A DNA stretch of 59,881 nucleotides from a virus: IMG/VR virus record IMGVR_UViG_3300021185_001015, positions 1 to 59,881 of that record; one strand, given 5' to 3'. This document shows positions 43,001 to 51,354 of the stretch, piece by piece. The notes under the pieces were generated by a model that ran no database searches, was not told the DNA's origin, and saw nothing but the letters and a program-made list of their open reading frames with translations. The position numbers were made by a program, and so were the translations under genes. Within the stretch, counting starts at the first letter, position 1. Each line of letters starts with the position of its first letter.

Positions 43001-44151
43001 ATTTTAGTATCTTTAGGCTTGTCTACAATTAATGGCAAGTCTTTCTTTGTTTCTATAGGATAACCAGCAACATTTGCAGTACCAGGAGTGATTGAGAAAA
43101 CAAACTTATCAGCATCTCCTCCAGCACTAACACTGAAATAACCAGAGTTTACACCGTTATTTAGATGCTCATGAACTACGGTTTGCAGTCCTTTAATATT
43201 ATAGCTACCATTTGCATCATACGCTCTTTTCGCTAGAATATCACCTAGACCTTTTAATGGGTCTGTTTTGATATTACTTGTTACGATATTTCCATTTCTA
43301 TATGCAGCGTACTGATAGAAGTTTTCTGGTATGTTTCTAGTACCATCAGACTCTCTATAGTTATATGAACGCAATGAAGCTGTGAGTTTTAGTCTGTCTG
43401 CGCCTGGTGCATAGTAGTTGAATGATCCTTGAGCAACGTCTAATAGGGTCTCATCGGTAGACGAGGTAACAATTGACTCCAATACATAAAAACCAATATT
43501 CTTATCAGCTTTAACAACAAATGGATCAATATAAGCAGCAAGATCTGTGGTTCTAATAAATGTACCACGAGCGTATATGATACCAGCACTTAGTTGAATT
43601 CTAGGGGCAGTTCCTTCGTATCGAGTGTTAGATCCTACCGAAGCAGATCCAGAATCTATTGACACAAACTTTTTGCCGTTTAATAGAACATTGTCTGAAG
43701 ATACTGTTAAAGTTTCATTCATAGAAAAAACTTTAGTTATAGAATCTCCTCTTCCTGTGTATGCAATATAAAGAGTTTTAGTATTTGGATTTCCGGCTTC
43801 GGTTCCTTTTCTCACATCAATAATTTGTGCAGTCAGACCTGTTATACTGCCTACAATTTTACTTCCAATATAGCTTGCCAAAGCACTGTTTGCAATAGCA
43901 GCACCGTCAAAATCAGAATCCTTAATCTTTATATATTTTACTACAGTAATTTTTTCTTCACAGCCACTAATAATGGCACCGTCTTTAAGCGTGAAGCTAG
44001 ACAATTGCGATAGTTGATCCGACAGTACGGTTTGAAGCTGCGTTAATTCTCTTGCTTGAACAGCAACGCCAGGCTTGAACAATATTCTATTGTAATTTTT
44101 GGTACTATCAAAATTATCATAATAGGGAGAAGAATTTAGATTAAGAGCCAT
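37063..44151 (-). CDS. Giant baseplate-associated structural protein (gp9/gp10 position)
   Basis: This 2362-residue protein begins ALNLNSSPYYDNFDSTKNYN, then FKPGVAVQARELTQLQ, a start typical of the large DUF4815-type baseplate proteins of marine T4-like phages. A Pro-rich hinge (about 1047-1064) precedes a Calx-beta domain (about 1085-1190; GATVNEGNSCTISLEV, TEGTETLTLTL). The C-terminal third carries GSGY-type repeats (about 1910-1950, 2237-2330; AGGSGYSATAPTVSL). It lies just after gp8, where T4 has gp9 and gp10, and probably forms a tail-pin or fibre-holding arm. The split of function is inferred. Confidence 0.7.
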   Translation of the reverse strand: MALNLNSSPYYDNFDSTKNYNRILFKPGVAVQARELTQLQTVLSDQLSQLSSFTLKDGAIISGCEEKITVVKYIKIKDSDFDGAAIANSALASYIGSKIVGSITGLTAQIIDVRKGTEAGNPNTKTLYIAYTGRGDSITKVFSMNETLTVSSDNVLLNGKKFVSIDSGSASVGSNTRYEGTAPRIQLSAGIIYARGTFIRTTDLAAYIDPFVVKADKNIGFYVLESIVTSSTDETLLDVAQGSFNYYAPGADRLKLTASLRSYNYRESDGTRNIPENFYQYAAYRNGNIVTSNIKTDPLKGLGDILAKRAYDANGSYNIKGLQTVVHEHLNNGVNSGYFSVSAGGDADKFVFSITPGTANVAGYPIETKKDLPLIVDKPKDTKIENSVSQTTAYGNYTLVKEVCGMWDVDGGASIDLYDTAVTAVTAASFASTSVAGNKIGTAKVRYLTLNSGTAGSAAAQYRLYLYDIKMSAGTFKDVETIHYANSTSNAFADTVLNSGSEAVIQEGNYNRLVWELPYANLETMKADAGAYDFDFKYINEFDASVDSGTGQITLAGPSSQQTFFLSASPTPTEILANIQAVAVDAFTAGGVSYAAGEYIDLTHASITVTQPTESQLIITFSSAPASNANVRVYVNMQYSDGVGPITKTRIQDNYVKIQTDAAGYNAASGWYSLGVTDLIKIKLITATTNADYETGAINITDDFIIDNGQRDNYYGLAKIKQKASSSVDLSTYKYISVKFDYLTRTVNGPSFACVDSYTGTGLGLQEIPLYSPAAGNIIDLRNCIDFRPYVNNTAVEAATLASATLNPDITETIVRPAQGLSNPVPIATFTTDLSYYLAQAFKVVITDSGTIKVLKSQSADYPKFPEAPANSLTIAKGILPPYPALSVKAANYYKRSDLKIYIEQVRTKRYTMRDIGGLEERIANLEYYTALSLLEKEAKSVQILDTNGIDRFKNGLMIDAFKGYGTIAVGHDDNACSLDLKRQQMRASFDSSIVGFKPVVTDTTMSQSGDLFHIPYVETTFTKQLQASKFRNVVGELLYANPETVNPLTPDPVPAPVIPAPPPVVVADPRPEPRPLEVDYQLIRTTGATVNEGNSCTISLEVRNLENSNGQTIPYTITGISSADIGGASLTGSFTLDAVGDASVTFNITADALTEGTETLTLTLDSITMGGNAVTTSVTINDTSVTPVPPAPALGPYRGSLNLVPSEDSWFDDSYAEAAYKNEQGSWDNLEITGDWKDTWGSWELVSEDIINAETIITEGEIGIPPKGYGGSVGPTSIDFETKEEASGYWQQEVHTYTGRRQKYDITTTVAGQNTQTWERTGSRIFYGNIPDEVTENIGDSIINTEVAAFVRPIAISGSVQALMPNATHNIVMGGVNKGSLTTNANGRADFSISVNKGEFRCGNILIEISDANKLDDIESYAAASFTANGTKRTFQTTYVTTKWPAPPMVPESLFDTKKEIIPIGEDGRTMTKKGDVIIDTHRQNSGDPIWIPVEDVFVSGGCSIGTPGSREDTYRRFDGTTYGVTTVDSSCATSTTTISSAGTITLVPEVVTIATVPEAETFNTVTNTIVVDDTPITDVTIFDVGGNTNTGGSASGVITVDLANGVNLVAAGLDDADYVPGVTTTEGRFAAADEAAGIQIMGPFAIETNTVSAETPDPLLSIKVAEATSVFDFSNWKFPGIGEINLCMSGMDPLAQTFFVTGMPGGMFVPSVDIFFKRIPPEENNNGITLQIREVVNGVPGKQVIPNGEVFLRRSDVKASINAVSGAVDFISTKFRFQHLVHLENDTEYCIVLMPEANDPNYEAWVGELGEIEKNTANRITKQAHGGVLFTSANNRSWTPHQSEDLMFIVNRCKFTSNTDFVLNTTNKNTDWILFDNNTWKQSVQPKFDLLSFVHGFTFTTSSAGVGYTDGTYTGVAITGGGGTGGEFSYVVSGGVVTTITLTNPGAGYTSNPTVALSLGDPTTAATVTVRLNRAKVKYFDSAYKTYELEVTDGYFTAADLVGNAATTVNIGSIGNRIVDAHVLKLSTANAGELGTIKKEIALTNTGAASANTTYSVVDINSTTELETEKTIYSYSNEQTLYATNKTARVRFTVRTPLNNLSPIIDIASMDMGVYKNKINYPKDISGNSTVTEEVRFGGNASAKYISRQVVLADKQDAEDMRVFLDNKIPNNAAVEVYGKFRNAEDDAEFNNDIYWKKLEVETSPKVATENFAQYVYKIPAKGSTNSGVDAGTGVYEYSVSRVSAIAVSAGGSGYSATAPTVSLVHSEGTGYGATAEAIISGGAVTGIKITNPGRDYEGGTVTATINPDGDGAGATAGAVTVTPVTFKSFKDFSIKIVHLSGNTAKIPKSSGLRAYALQV

Positions 44152-44162
44152 TTACTTTTTTC

Positions 44163-45779
44163 CTAAAAATTTACCAATGCTTTTATTGTTTCGACCTGAT
44201 CGACGGATCTGGTAATTGTAGGTCTGTTTTCTATATAGACAACATCACCCGTTGAAATTTTTACTTCTGGAACAGCAACACTATTTATACTCAATCCAGT
44301 TATGTTTTTAGTATCATTTATCAATGTACTATTGTTGGTTATGTAAGGAAGAATCGGCTGTAGATGTACTTTATATTTAGAAGTAGTATCGTCATATCTT
44401 ATTTGTATGACACGAAATTTTCCTGAGTCATCTGTAAGAATAATGTCATCAACTGCATAACTTGCCGCACTATCAACGTCTAAAACAAAAAGAGCTGATC
44501 CTGTTTTTAGAGTGTATGGCGAAGAAGGGATTTCGTATTGTCCAATATTCTTTATTAGTCCTATTTGTCTAAAATCATTGTTTAAAAATAAATCTTCATT
44601 TGTGTTATCGTCAAACGACATAGTAATTCCTACAGTCGTGCTAAATAATTCTTTTACAGGATTTGATCCGTGACCATCTATGGGAGAAATTATCGAACGA
44701 GCTGATGCTCCTGTTCCTATAACAACATTCTGAGTAAACGTAATATCTGCAAAAGTATAACCAGTACCACCAGAAGTTATATTGACGCCAGTTATTGTAC
44801 CTGAGCCAGCTGCTATGATTGCATTTGCTTCTGCTCCCATTCCGTCACCAGTAATAGTGACAGTAACATCTCCGGGAGTATAATCTTGACCACCTGAAAG
44901 AATTTCAATACGATCCAATGAGCCGGCAATCGCAGAATTTTCTACCGCTGATTGAAGCCCAGGATTTGGATCGGTGTCTCCCAATAGCACATTTGCTTTA
45001 GCACCTGTGCCTCCGCCTTCGCCTGAGAAACTAACATTTGCAAATGAGTATCCACTACCAGGATTTACAACATTGATTGCAGTTACCACTCCTCCAACCA
45101 CTGTTGCCGTCGCTGTCGCTAATCCATCACCGTCACCTAATATGTTTACTGTGGGCGGATCAAGTGAGTCATAACCAGCGCCGCCAGCAGTAACAGTAAT
45201 AGAATCAATCTCACCGTTGACATCGCCGTATCCACCACCAGTAGTAAGTTTTCTTACTGGAATATGTGAAGAGTCTAAAAATTTAGTCTGATCAGATGCA
45301 GAAACTTGAAACATGAACTTCCACGAATACCCGTCAGAAAGTATCACTGTATTAGTACTGGTGCTTGTTGGCTTCACCGTACTAGGAGCATCGGCGTTGT
45401 TATCAATGCACTTGTAAACTTTGAATTCGTCTGTAATAACATAAAATCGTGCTTCTGCCAAACTACTTGCACCAGACGCTGAAGTATTTGTAGGAGTGTA
45501 ATTGTCATTATACGAATCATATATTGAACCTGATACCCAATCTATTCTTGGAATCAAATGGCAAATTTCAGCAGAAGATATTGTTTGAGTTAGCATTATA
45601 TTATTTCTGAAATTATTAACATAACGTATAGAATCCAATGGATTCTCAGGCGCTTCCTCGTCTGGCCAGGCAGTAGTTTTACCCAACGTAAAACTAAAAT
45701 AGCTATGAGAATTCGTTATGTCTGCAAAGAATGCCCTAGCTAATGCTACTCTTCCTGCTTTTGTTAGTAAGATTGCCAC
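44163..45779 (-). CDS. 8: Baseplate wedge protein gp8-like
   Basis: This 538-residue protein starts at GTG 45779 (AILLTKAGRVALARAFFAD). The region YFSFTLGKTTAWPDEEAPEN, then FYVITDEFKVYKCIDNN, PSTVKPTSTST and GYSWKFMFQVS is the conserved gp8 pattern. Between about 190 and 330 it carries GSGY repeats (GGAGYDSLDPPTVNILGDGD, NPGSGYSFANVSF, GGTGYTFADITF) absent from T4 gp8 (334 residues), which explains its larger size. Order gp6-gp7-gp8 matches T4. A possible intragenic late promoter lies near its end. Confidence 0.8.
   Translation of the reverse strand: MAILLTKAGRVALARAFFADITNSHSYFSFTLGKTTAWPDEEAPENPLDSIRYVNNFRNNIMLTQTISSAEICHLIPRIDWVSGSIYDSYNDNYTPTNTSASGASSLAEARFYVITDEFKVYKCIDNNADAPSTVKPTSTSTNTVILSDGYSWKFMFQVSASDQTKFLDSSHIPVRKLTTGGGYGDVNGEIDSITVTAGGAGYDSLDPPTVNILGDGDGLATATATVVGGVVTAINVVNPGSGYSFANVSFSGEGGGTGAKANVLLGDTDPNPGLQSAVENSAIAGSLDRIEILSGGQDYTPGDVTVTITGDGMGAEANAIIAAGSGTITGVNITSGGTGYTFADITFTQNVVIGTGASARSIISPIDGHGSNPVKELFSTTVGITMSFDDNTNEDLFLNNDFRQIGLIKNIGQYEIPSSPYTLKTGSALFVLDVDSAASYAVDDIILTDDSGKFRVIQIRYDDTTSKYKVHLQPILPYITNNSTLINDTKNITGLSINSVAVPEVKISTGDVVYIENRPTITRSVDQVETIKALVNF
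44282..44289 (-). promoter_or_regulatory. Possible intragenic late promoter before the giant baseplate gene
   Basis: TATAAATA on the minus strand inside the 3' end of gp8, 130 bases before the 44151 start. Intragenic and therefore uncertain. Confidence 0.3.
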
Positions 45780-45791
45780 TAGATTTGCCTA

Positions 45792-46238
45792 TTAAGAAAT
45801 TGTAACGGTCCAAGTGACAGTCATTGAATCCGCTGCACCTTTGTTGATTACAGCAAACACTGTACGACATAGCATTGTTCCTGATGAAGCAGCATTAAAA
45901 ATACCCGCTTCTGTCAATGCGCCAGTACCTGTGCCTGCCGCATAAGTAGCAACATATGCAACACTGTTTGTAGTGACTGTAGTTGATGTGAGAGCCTGTA
46001 TAGCAAGTTCTGATCCAAGTGCAGTATTGCCGGCAGCGGCTGCAGTGTTATCTGTACCAACAGCCATGTGTGTCATGGCAGCATCGCTGGTGTCTTTCAT
46101 GCGCCCAGCAATGTATGCAAGACCAGTATCTACTACTAAGTTGGGAACAGTAAATTCTTGCTTAATAGCACCAGTGATTTCGTCACGAACAACGACATTG
46201 ACCATGCCAGTAACTTTTGATGAATCTTTTTTAATCAT
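45792..46238 (-). CDS. Small structural protein
   Basis: This 148-residue protein lies between gp7-like and gp8. It begins MIKKDSSKVTGMVNVVVRDE with PNLVVDTGLAYIAGRM and MTHMAVGTDNTAA, followed by EAGIFNAASSGTMLCRTVF and TVTWTVTIS. This layout is a common phage structural family often annotated as tail fibre or minor tail protein. The GGAG ribosome site is good. Precise role unknown. Confidence 0.6.
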   Translation of the reverse strand: MIKKDSSKVTGMVNVVVRDEITGAIKQEFTVPNLVVDTGLAYIAGRMKDTSDAAMTHMAVGTDNTAAAAGNTALGSELAIQALTSTTVTTNSVAYVATYAAGTGTGALTEAGIFNAASSGTMLCRTVFAVINKGAADSMTVTWTVTIS

Positions 46239-46261
46239 GTGGAATTCTCCATTAGTGTTGT

Positions 46262-49018
46262 TTAAAAGTTTACACCGACGCCTACATAGTCTTCACTGAA
46301 GTAGCCTGGTGAATAATTTTGTATAGTAATTATGCCGGAATCTGCCACGCCAAGTGTTTCAGAAACAGGTTTATCTATAGTTATCAGTGGCAAGTCAGTA
46401 GCTGTCTGTGCCTCAGAAATATCTCTATTGATATTTATAACAGGTATTCCACTTATGTGTGTGACATTATCTACTAAAGATTCGTGTTGTAGATCTACTT
46501 GAAATAGGGTTGATCCGTCAACTTGCACTGTATCAGTAACGTCTAATGGAATATATATCAGAGCGTCAAAATTCTCTGATGTTGTAACATTATCAGAAAA
46601 GAATGAAGGAGGTTTCACATTGCTTGCTACAAACGTTTCCGTAATTGTTGCAGTATCTGTGAAGAATCTGTTAAGGGTTAACAGGGGAACAAGAATCTCA
46701 GACGTAACCAGTGTTTCTGATATAACCTTTTCTAAATATTTACTTATACCTGCGCCAGTGTAGTTTACAGGCAAGTATCCGCTATCAACGTAATCTTGAG
46801 AATAATCATCACTAGAAGCAATTGTGTCCGTGAAATTAGGCTCAACTGACAAAGATAGTGCATCTGTACTTGTTGCTGTATTGTCCTCATTGCCGTCATC
46901 GGTTTCATCGGCGAATACTCTCACCCATTGAACTACAATGCTAATAGTATCGTCATTTGATATTACAATATCTTCTGTCTTGAATTCATGCAAATGCAGC
47001 CCATCTGATACTATATTAATAAATGGTGCAAAGTTTATATTATGGGAAATAATCAAGTCGCCAAAAACTTCCATACCGGCTGGATGCATGAGGTCTTTAA
47101 ATCGCTTGACCCATTTCTCTTGTGAAACAGCAGACTTGATAATGTAAGAATAACTCTGAAATTTATAATTGTCTTGAATTCTATTTACATCTGATAACTT
47201 TCCTCTGTCATCTTTGTACTTTCCATCATACAAGTATAAATACTTTGTAACTAAATCTATGTTTAAGCTTTCGCCTGTTTTCGATTCTATTGAAATTGTA
47301 GTCCGTGAATTTATAAATCCTTCGCCAGAATTGATTATTGTCCATGCAGTAGGAACATTATATTCATTTACGGCAGCAACTCTAATTACAGATTTGTTGG
47401 CACCTCCCACGTAGGTGTAATCTTCTAAAAAATAACCAGATACAGCATATGACCCAGAATCATCGCCTGATTCATTGATAAAAAATACATCACCTACTGA
47501 GAATCCAGCATTAGAACCAACGTATGCCCCTGAAGTAACAGAAAACAGAGTTCTGTCTATATAGGCTCTGATATTAACATTTTCTGCTGTAGCATCTCTT
47601 TCTACAATTACAGTTCTGTAGTCACTAGAATCGAAAGACAGTGATATTGATTCTGAAGAAGTATAACCAGTTCCTCCTTCACGAGAAGCAGTTGCAGTTG
47701 CAACCGCAGATCCAAAATCTCCTATACCACCCTCGAAGGTAATATTTGGTGTGCTAGTATATCCAGATCCAGGATTTGTTATTGTTATTCCTGTAACTGC
47801 CCCCAATGAAATAGTTGCAGTAGCGGTAGCAGTGACACCATTTCCTGGAGGAGAATCAAAAACTACAGTAGGTGCAGAAATGTAACCCATTCCCCCTGAT
47901 GTCAATGTCACTTTATTTACATAATCTCCAGGAACAAGAACAATATTAGTTATTTCTCCGTCAGAAACAACTGCTCGTGCTACTGCTCCATAACCACCAT
48001 TTGAATCATATATTTGCACGTCTGGTGCAACAGTATAATCATACCCGCCATTTACAACAGTAAATCCAGTGATAAATCCTCCAGAAACTGTTGCTGTTGC
48101 AGTAGCTTGAGTACCTGGTCCTGGTATATCTGTTATGCCAAGTGGCAAATCAATAATTATTTCATATGATTGAGGAAAAGTTGCAGCAATCTTCTCTACT
48201 CTAGGAATAGTTATAGGTATTGTCTTTGTAAGAGTAACAGATCCAGTAGTTTCGTAATATTTTATATCAGCAACACGACCATTTAAATTCAATACTTCAT
48301 AATTATCATATCCAACAAGAGCACGAACTGATGTTTCTTGTATCCAAATTCCATCGGATGCTCTAAGAATATTTTTGCTAGGATAATAAACTTCAACCTC
48401 TTCGTTATAAAGAAGTTTGAAATATGCCTTTATAGATCGCTCAGACCCCTTTGATTCATATATGTTTTTTATTCTTTTGAGAAGAAGTTTTCTATCAGTT
48501 TGAATTAGTTGCGGAAACGCAGCAGCGAGTTCATTCGCTCTTTGGTTGAGTTCTGCATCGTTAAGATCATCGATGTCAGAGTACTGCTTGTTTAGTAATA
48601 AATTTATAGGATTATTGTTTTCATCCATATACTCAAAGTATTTTTCTATGAATGATACAAATTTATTATAATCTGTTTGAATGAATTCAGGTAGAGAAAA
48701 TTTTACATTAAGTGCAGATTTTTCTTCATACTCAGATGCACTAGCAGATGCAAATCCTAAAACTGCGGTCAAGACAGCACCACTACCGCCGCCGTTTGTA
48801 ACAGTTATGGTAGGCACTGAGGTGTAATTTTTACCAATATTAGTAATATTAACAGTTTGAATTGCACCATTAAATACAGAAGCAGTAGCTGTAGCACCTG
48901 ATCCGCCACCACCACTTATAGTAATAGTAGGAGGCACAGCAGAATTATATCCAGAACCACCATCTACAATCGTGATACTAGAAATATAGTTTAAGTATTC
49001 AGGTATTTGATGTGACAT
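46262..49018 (-). CDS. 7: Baseplate wedge protein, probable gp7 equivalent, with GSGY repeats
   Basis: This 918-residue protein lies between gp6 and gp8, the T4 gp7 place (1032 residues). It has DYNKFVSFIEKYFEYMDENN, NKQYSDIDDLNDAELNQRAN and LLKRIKNIYESKGSERSIKA, the conserved core of the marine family. N-terminal and central GSGY repeats (VDGGSGYNSAVPPTITISGG, NPGSGYTSTPNITFEGG) are abundant. The C-terminal third has repeated acidic strands (SETLVTSEILVPLLTLNR and similar). Its ATG overlaps the gp6 stop. The exact gp7 identity is by position. Confidence 0.6.
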   Translation of the reverse strand: MSHQIPEYLNYISSITIVDGGSGYNSAVPPTITISGGGGSGATATASVFNGAIQTVNITNIGKNYTSVPTITVTNGGGSGAVLTAVLGFASASASEYEEKSALNVKFSLPEFIQTDYNKFVSFIEKYFEYMDENNNPINLLLNKQYSDIDDLNDAELNQRANELAAAFPQLIQTDRKLLLKRIKNIYESKGSERSIKAYFKLLYNEEVEVYYPSKNILRASDGIWIQETSVRALVGYDNYEVLNLNGRVADIKYYETTGSVTLTKTIPITIPRVEKIAATFPQSYEIIIDLPLGITDIPGPGTQATATATVSGGFITGFTVVNGGYDYTVAPDVQIYDSNGGYGAVARAVVSDGEITNIVLVPGDYVNKVTLTSGGMGYISAPTVVFDSPPGNGVTATATATISLGAVTGITITNPGSGYTSTPNITFEGGIGDFGSAVATATASREGGTGYTSSESISLSFDSSDYRTVIVERDATAENVNIRAYIDRTLFSVTSGAYVGSNAGFSVGDVFFINESGDDSGSYAVSGYFLEDYTYVGGANKSVIRVAAVNEYNVPTAWTIINSGEGFINSRTTISIESKTGESLNIDLVTKYLYLYDGKYKDDRGKLSDVNRIQDNYKFQSYSYIIKSAVSQEKWVKRFKDLMHPAGMEVFGDLIISHNINFAPFINIVSDGLHLHEFKTEDIVISNDDTISIVVQWVRVFADETDDGNEDNTATSTDALSLSVEPNFTDTIASSDDYSQDYVDSGYLPVNYTGAGISKYLEKVISETLVTSEILVPLLTLNRFFTDTATITETFVASNVKPPSFFSDNVTTSENFDALIYIPLDVTDTVQVDGSTLFQVDLQHESLVDNVTHISGIPVININRDISEAQTATDLPLITIDKPVSETLGVADSGIITIQNYSPGYFSEDYVGVGVNF
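46432..46439 (-). promoter_or_regulatory. Possible intragenic late promoter before the 46238 gene
   Basis: TATAAATA on the minus strand near the end of the gp7-like gene, about 190 bases before the small structural protein. It is intragenic and uncertain. Confidence 0.25.
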
Positions 49019-50922
49019 TAATAGCCTTCAATCTCAGCAGTAACTGATATGTCTAGTCCTCTACGTGATCCTGTGACGGTATTCAATGCGCTAGTGTCCA
49101 AAGTCAACACTGTGTTTTGAGATGCTTTTGCTACAACTGGTCCAGTAGATGTCTCGGACGTTCTATTCAATACGGACGTGCTTATATCTTTTGAGTCGTC
49201 ATGTGGTCTAGTTCTAAATTTTATTTCAGTGTCCGTTCCGTACAAAGAAGTAACCATAATACTACCAAGTGTCAACTTACCTGTATCATAGTCAATAGTT
49301 CCTACATTTTGTAGTTTTGTTCCTGATGAATCTACTAGATATACAACACCAGAACCATTGTATTCTGGCGCAACTACGTCAGAATTAGGAATATCTTGAA
49401 ACTTTACTTTGTAGTTAATGGTGTTTAGTGTCGCATTAAACCAAGTACTATGCAACTCTCTAGGCTGCACTCTACTATTAAAACTGAATGTATAATTTTT
49501 ATCAACATTGAGATTTGCTTCAATTCTCTTCTGTAGCGTAGGAGTAATGTTTACAGAGATAATTGAAGGCGATACTGCCTTTACTATATTGTGTATCCGT
49601 GAATAATAAAAATTCTTATTCAATTGATTCAAATCTGTATTGAAGTAATTACTAATTGCAGTCGAAACGGCATTGCTGATTTGACCAGAGGTGAGAGATG
49701 TTTTTGATGGATCATACACAACACCCACTTTGAGACCGATGTAAGTATACTCAGGATCTACAAATTCTGGTAATATTGCAACTGGTGCCCGAGGAGAAAC
49801 AAGACTAGTAATAATACTATCTTTAACTTCTTGTGTAATTATTTGTCCTTCCACAGGAGAAAGAGAAATAAACACTTTACCGTAAATTGGAGGATCGTTA
49901 TTTTCTCCGCCCCAGACTGAAGCTGACTGTACGCTAGGATTGTCGGCTAGTATAAGACTTCTATAATCAGTAGCAGTTACCATTCTTTCTTTTGTCTGAT
50001 TGAAGATCGGCGCTGTTTTTCTAATACTGTCAATACTTTCTTTTTCTGCACCCCCAAGAGCTGCTGTCACATTTGAAAATAATTTATCTTCTCCTGAGCC
50101 AGTCAACGTAGTTGCATTTGTAAAACTTTTTGCCCCGTTAGGAAGTGAGCCGTTTGAAACAATATAATCAATAATAACTATATTACCTGCTTCCAATTTT
50201 TTGCCAAAAACATCGTCTCCAAAACGAAGAACATAGTTACCATGAACTTCTTCTTCTAAGAAATATACTTTATCTTTATCCTTTAAATCGAGAAGAGATT
50301 TGGTTTCTAAAAAAGTTTCTACTGTTAAATTGGTTGTAGACTTTTGCACCCTAACACGAATAGATGATGTATCCACATTACTGTTAGGTAAAGTTATTGG
50401 TCCAGATAAAGAATTAGCATCTATCAAAAAACTATTGGATACACGAGTACCTTCTTTTAGTTCTAAATTATCGAAGAAAAATTTATCTACTCCATCAAAT
50501 GTTTGACGAGTCGCAGTAACATCTTTAGATGGGTAAAATTTGTATGAGTTACCATCGATTGTGCTAGTAAAAACTGTATCTCTCGACAAAGTATAGGTTA
50601 TATCAGTATATGAAGATGCGGGAGTAAGATAAAAATCAACGTATCCTGTTGATGATCTTCTTGATCTAGGCGTGTATCCTAATGACTTGGCGATAGAGAC
50701 TACCGAACTTCTCTTAATTGCACTATCAAGAAATGATTCGTTTGCCAACATATGAGCAAGAACTGCATTATAATGCGTATTATACGCTAATGTGTCCAAA
50801 AGAACAGACAGTGCTGAGCCTTCAAAATCGTAGTCGCTAAACTCGTCTTGAGCTTGCATGAAGGTTTTTAATGACTGCTTTATATTAGCAAAGTCTAATT
50901 CTGTTACATTTAATTGTGCCAT
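49018..50922 (-). CDS. 6: Baseplate wedge protein gp6
   Basis: This 634-residue protein builds the inner ring of the baseplate wedge. The start (AQLNVTELDFANIKQSLKTF, DEFSDYDFEGSALSVLLDTL, AYNTHYNAVLAHMLANESFL) is the strongly conserved gp6 region of T4-like and other contractile tails. Length is close to T4 gp6 (660). Its ATG lies four bases after the gp25 stop, so gp25 and gp6 are co-expressed. Confidence 0.97.
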   Translation of the reverse strand: MAQLNVTELDFANIKQSLKTFMQAQDEFSDYDFEGSALSVLLDTLAYNTHYNAVLAHMLANESFLDSAIKRSSVVSIAKSLGYTPRSRRSSTGYVDFYLTPASSYTDITYTLSRDTVFTSTIDGNSYKFYPSKDVTATRQTFDGVDKFFFDNLELKEGTRVSNSFLIDANSLSGPITLPNSNVDTSSIRVRVQKSTTNLTVETFLETKSLLDLKDKDKVYFLEEEVHGNYVLRFGDDVFGKKLEAGNIVIIDYIVSNGSLPNGAKSFTNATTLTGSGEDKLFSNVTAALGGAEKESIDSIRKTAPIFNQTKERMVTATDYRSLILADNPSVQSASVWGGENNDPPIYGKVFISLSPVEGQIITQEVKDSIITSLVSPRAPVAILPEFVDPEYTYIGLKVGVVYDPSKTSLTSGQISNAVSTAISNYFNTDLNQLNKNFYYSRIHNIVKAVSPSIISVNITPTLQKRIEANLNVDKNYTFSFNSRVQPRELHSTWFNATLNTINYKVKFQDIPNSDVVAPEYNGSGVVYLVDSSGTKLQNVGTIDYDTGKLTLGSIMVTSLYGTDTEIKFRTRPHDDSKDISTSVLNRTSETSTGPVVAKASQNTVLTLDTSALNTVTGSRRGLDISVTAEIEGY

Positions 50923-50926
50923 TAGT

Positions 50927-51331
50927 CTACCTTAATCTTTTTAGGCTAGTCGTTAATATTTGAGGTATATCTACGCCAACAACAGTATATCTGAGAGTGA
51001 CCTCGTATTGGTTTCCATCGTAGTCAGGAGTAACAACAACTGAATCTACTCTAGCTCTAGGTTCGTAAGATGATATAACATTTTTTACAGAATTTTGCAG
51101 CAATGCTGCTAATGTACTAGACATCTGTTCGAACAAAAAGCCTCTTAGATTAGCGCCCTTATCAGGTGCAAACGGCCTTTCGTAGAAGTTTGTACTTAGT
51201 AGAATCAATATAGATTGCTTGACTGCATTTACATCTAGCTTCTTAGCAACATCTCCAGTTACAGGATTTGCTGTGAAGTTCAAATCAAGGTCTTTATATA
51301 TTCTTGATACTTTTAAAGTTTCTGTTGTCAT
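50927..51331 (-). CDS. 25: Baseplate wedge protein gp25
   Basis: This 134-residue protein has the gp25 core: YKDLDLNFTANPVTGDVAKK, ILILLSTNFYERPFAPDKGA and YEPRARVDSVVV. It is a structural wedge component of all contractile tails, related to lysozyme-like proteins in T6SS and phages. The 5' end is odd: no Shine-Dalgarno is seen, and a TATAAATA ends five bases before the ATG, so a leaderless message or coupling is possible. Confidence 0.95.
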   Translation of the reverse strand: MTTETLKVSRIYKDLDLNFTANPVTGDVAKKLDVNAVKQSILILLSTNFYERPFAPDKGANLRGFLFEQMSSTLAALLQNSVKNVISSYEPRARVDSVVVTPDYDGNQYEVTLRYTVVGVDIPQILTTSLKRLR

Positions 51332-51336
51332 ATGCG

Positions 51337-51344
51337 TATTTATA
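51337..51344 (-). promoter_or_regulatory. T4-type late promoter directly at the gp25 start
   Basis: TATAAATA on the minus strand ends five bases before the gp25 ATG, with no ribosome site between. The expected start of transcription would nearly coincide with the start codon. Confidence 0.55.
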
Positions 51345-51354
51345 ACAGTTTACG

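Noticed and set aside
47230-47250. Plus-strand TATAAATA near 47236
   Set aside because: It lies inside the minus-strand gp7-like gene with no plus-strand gene after it.
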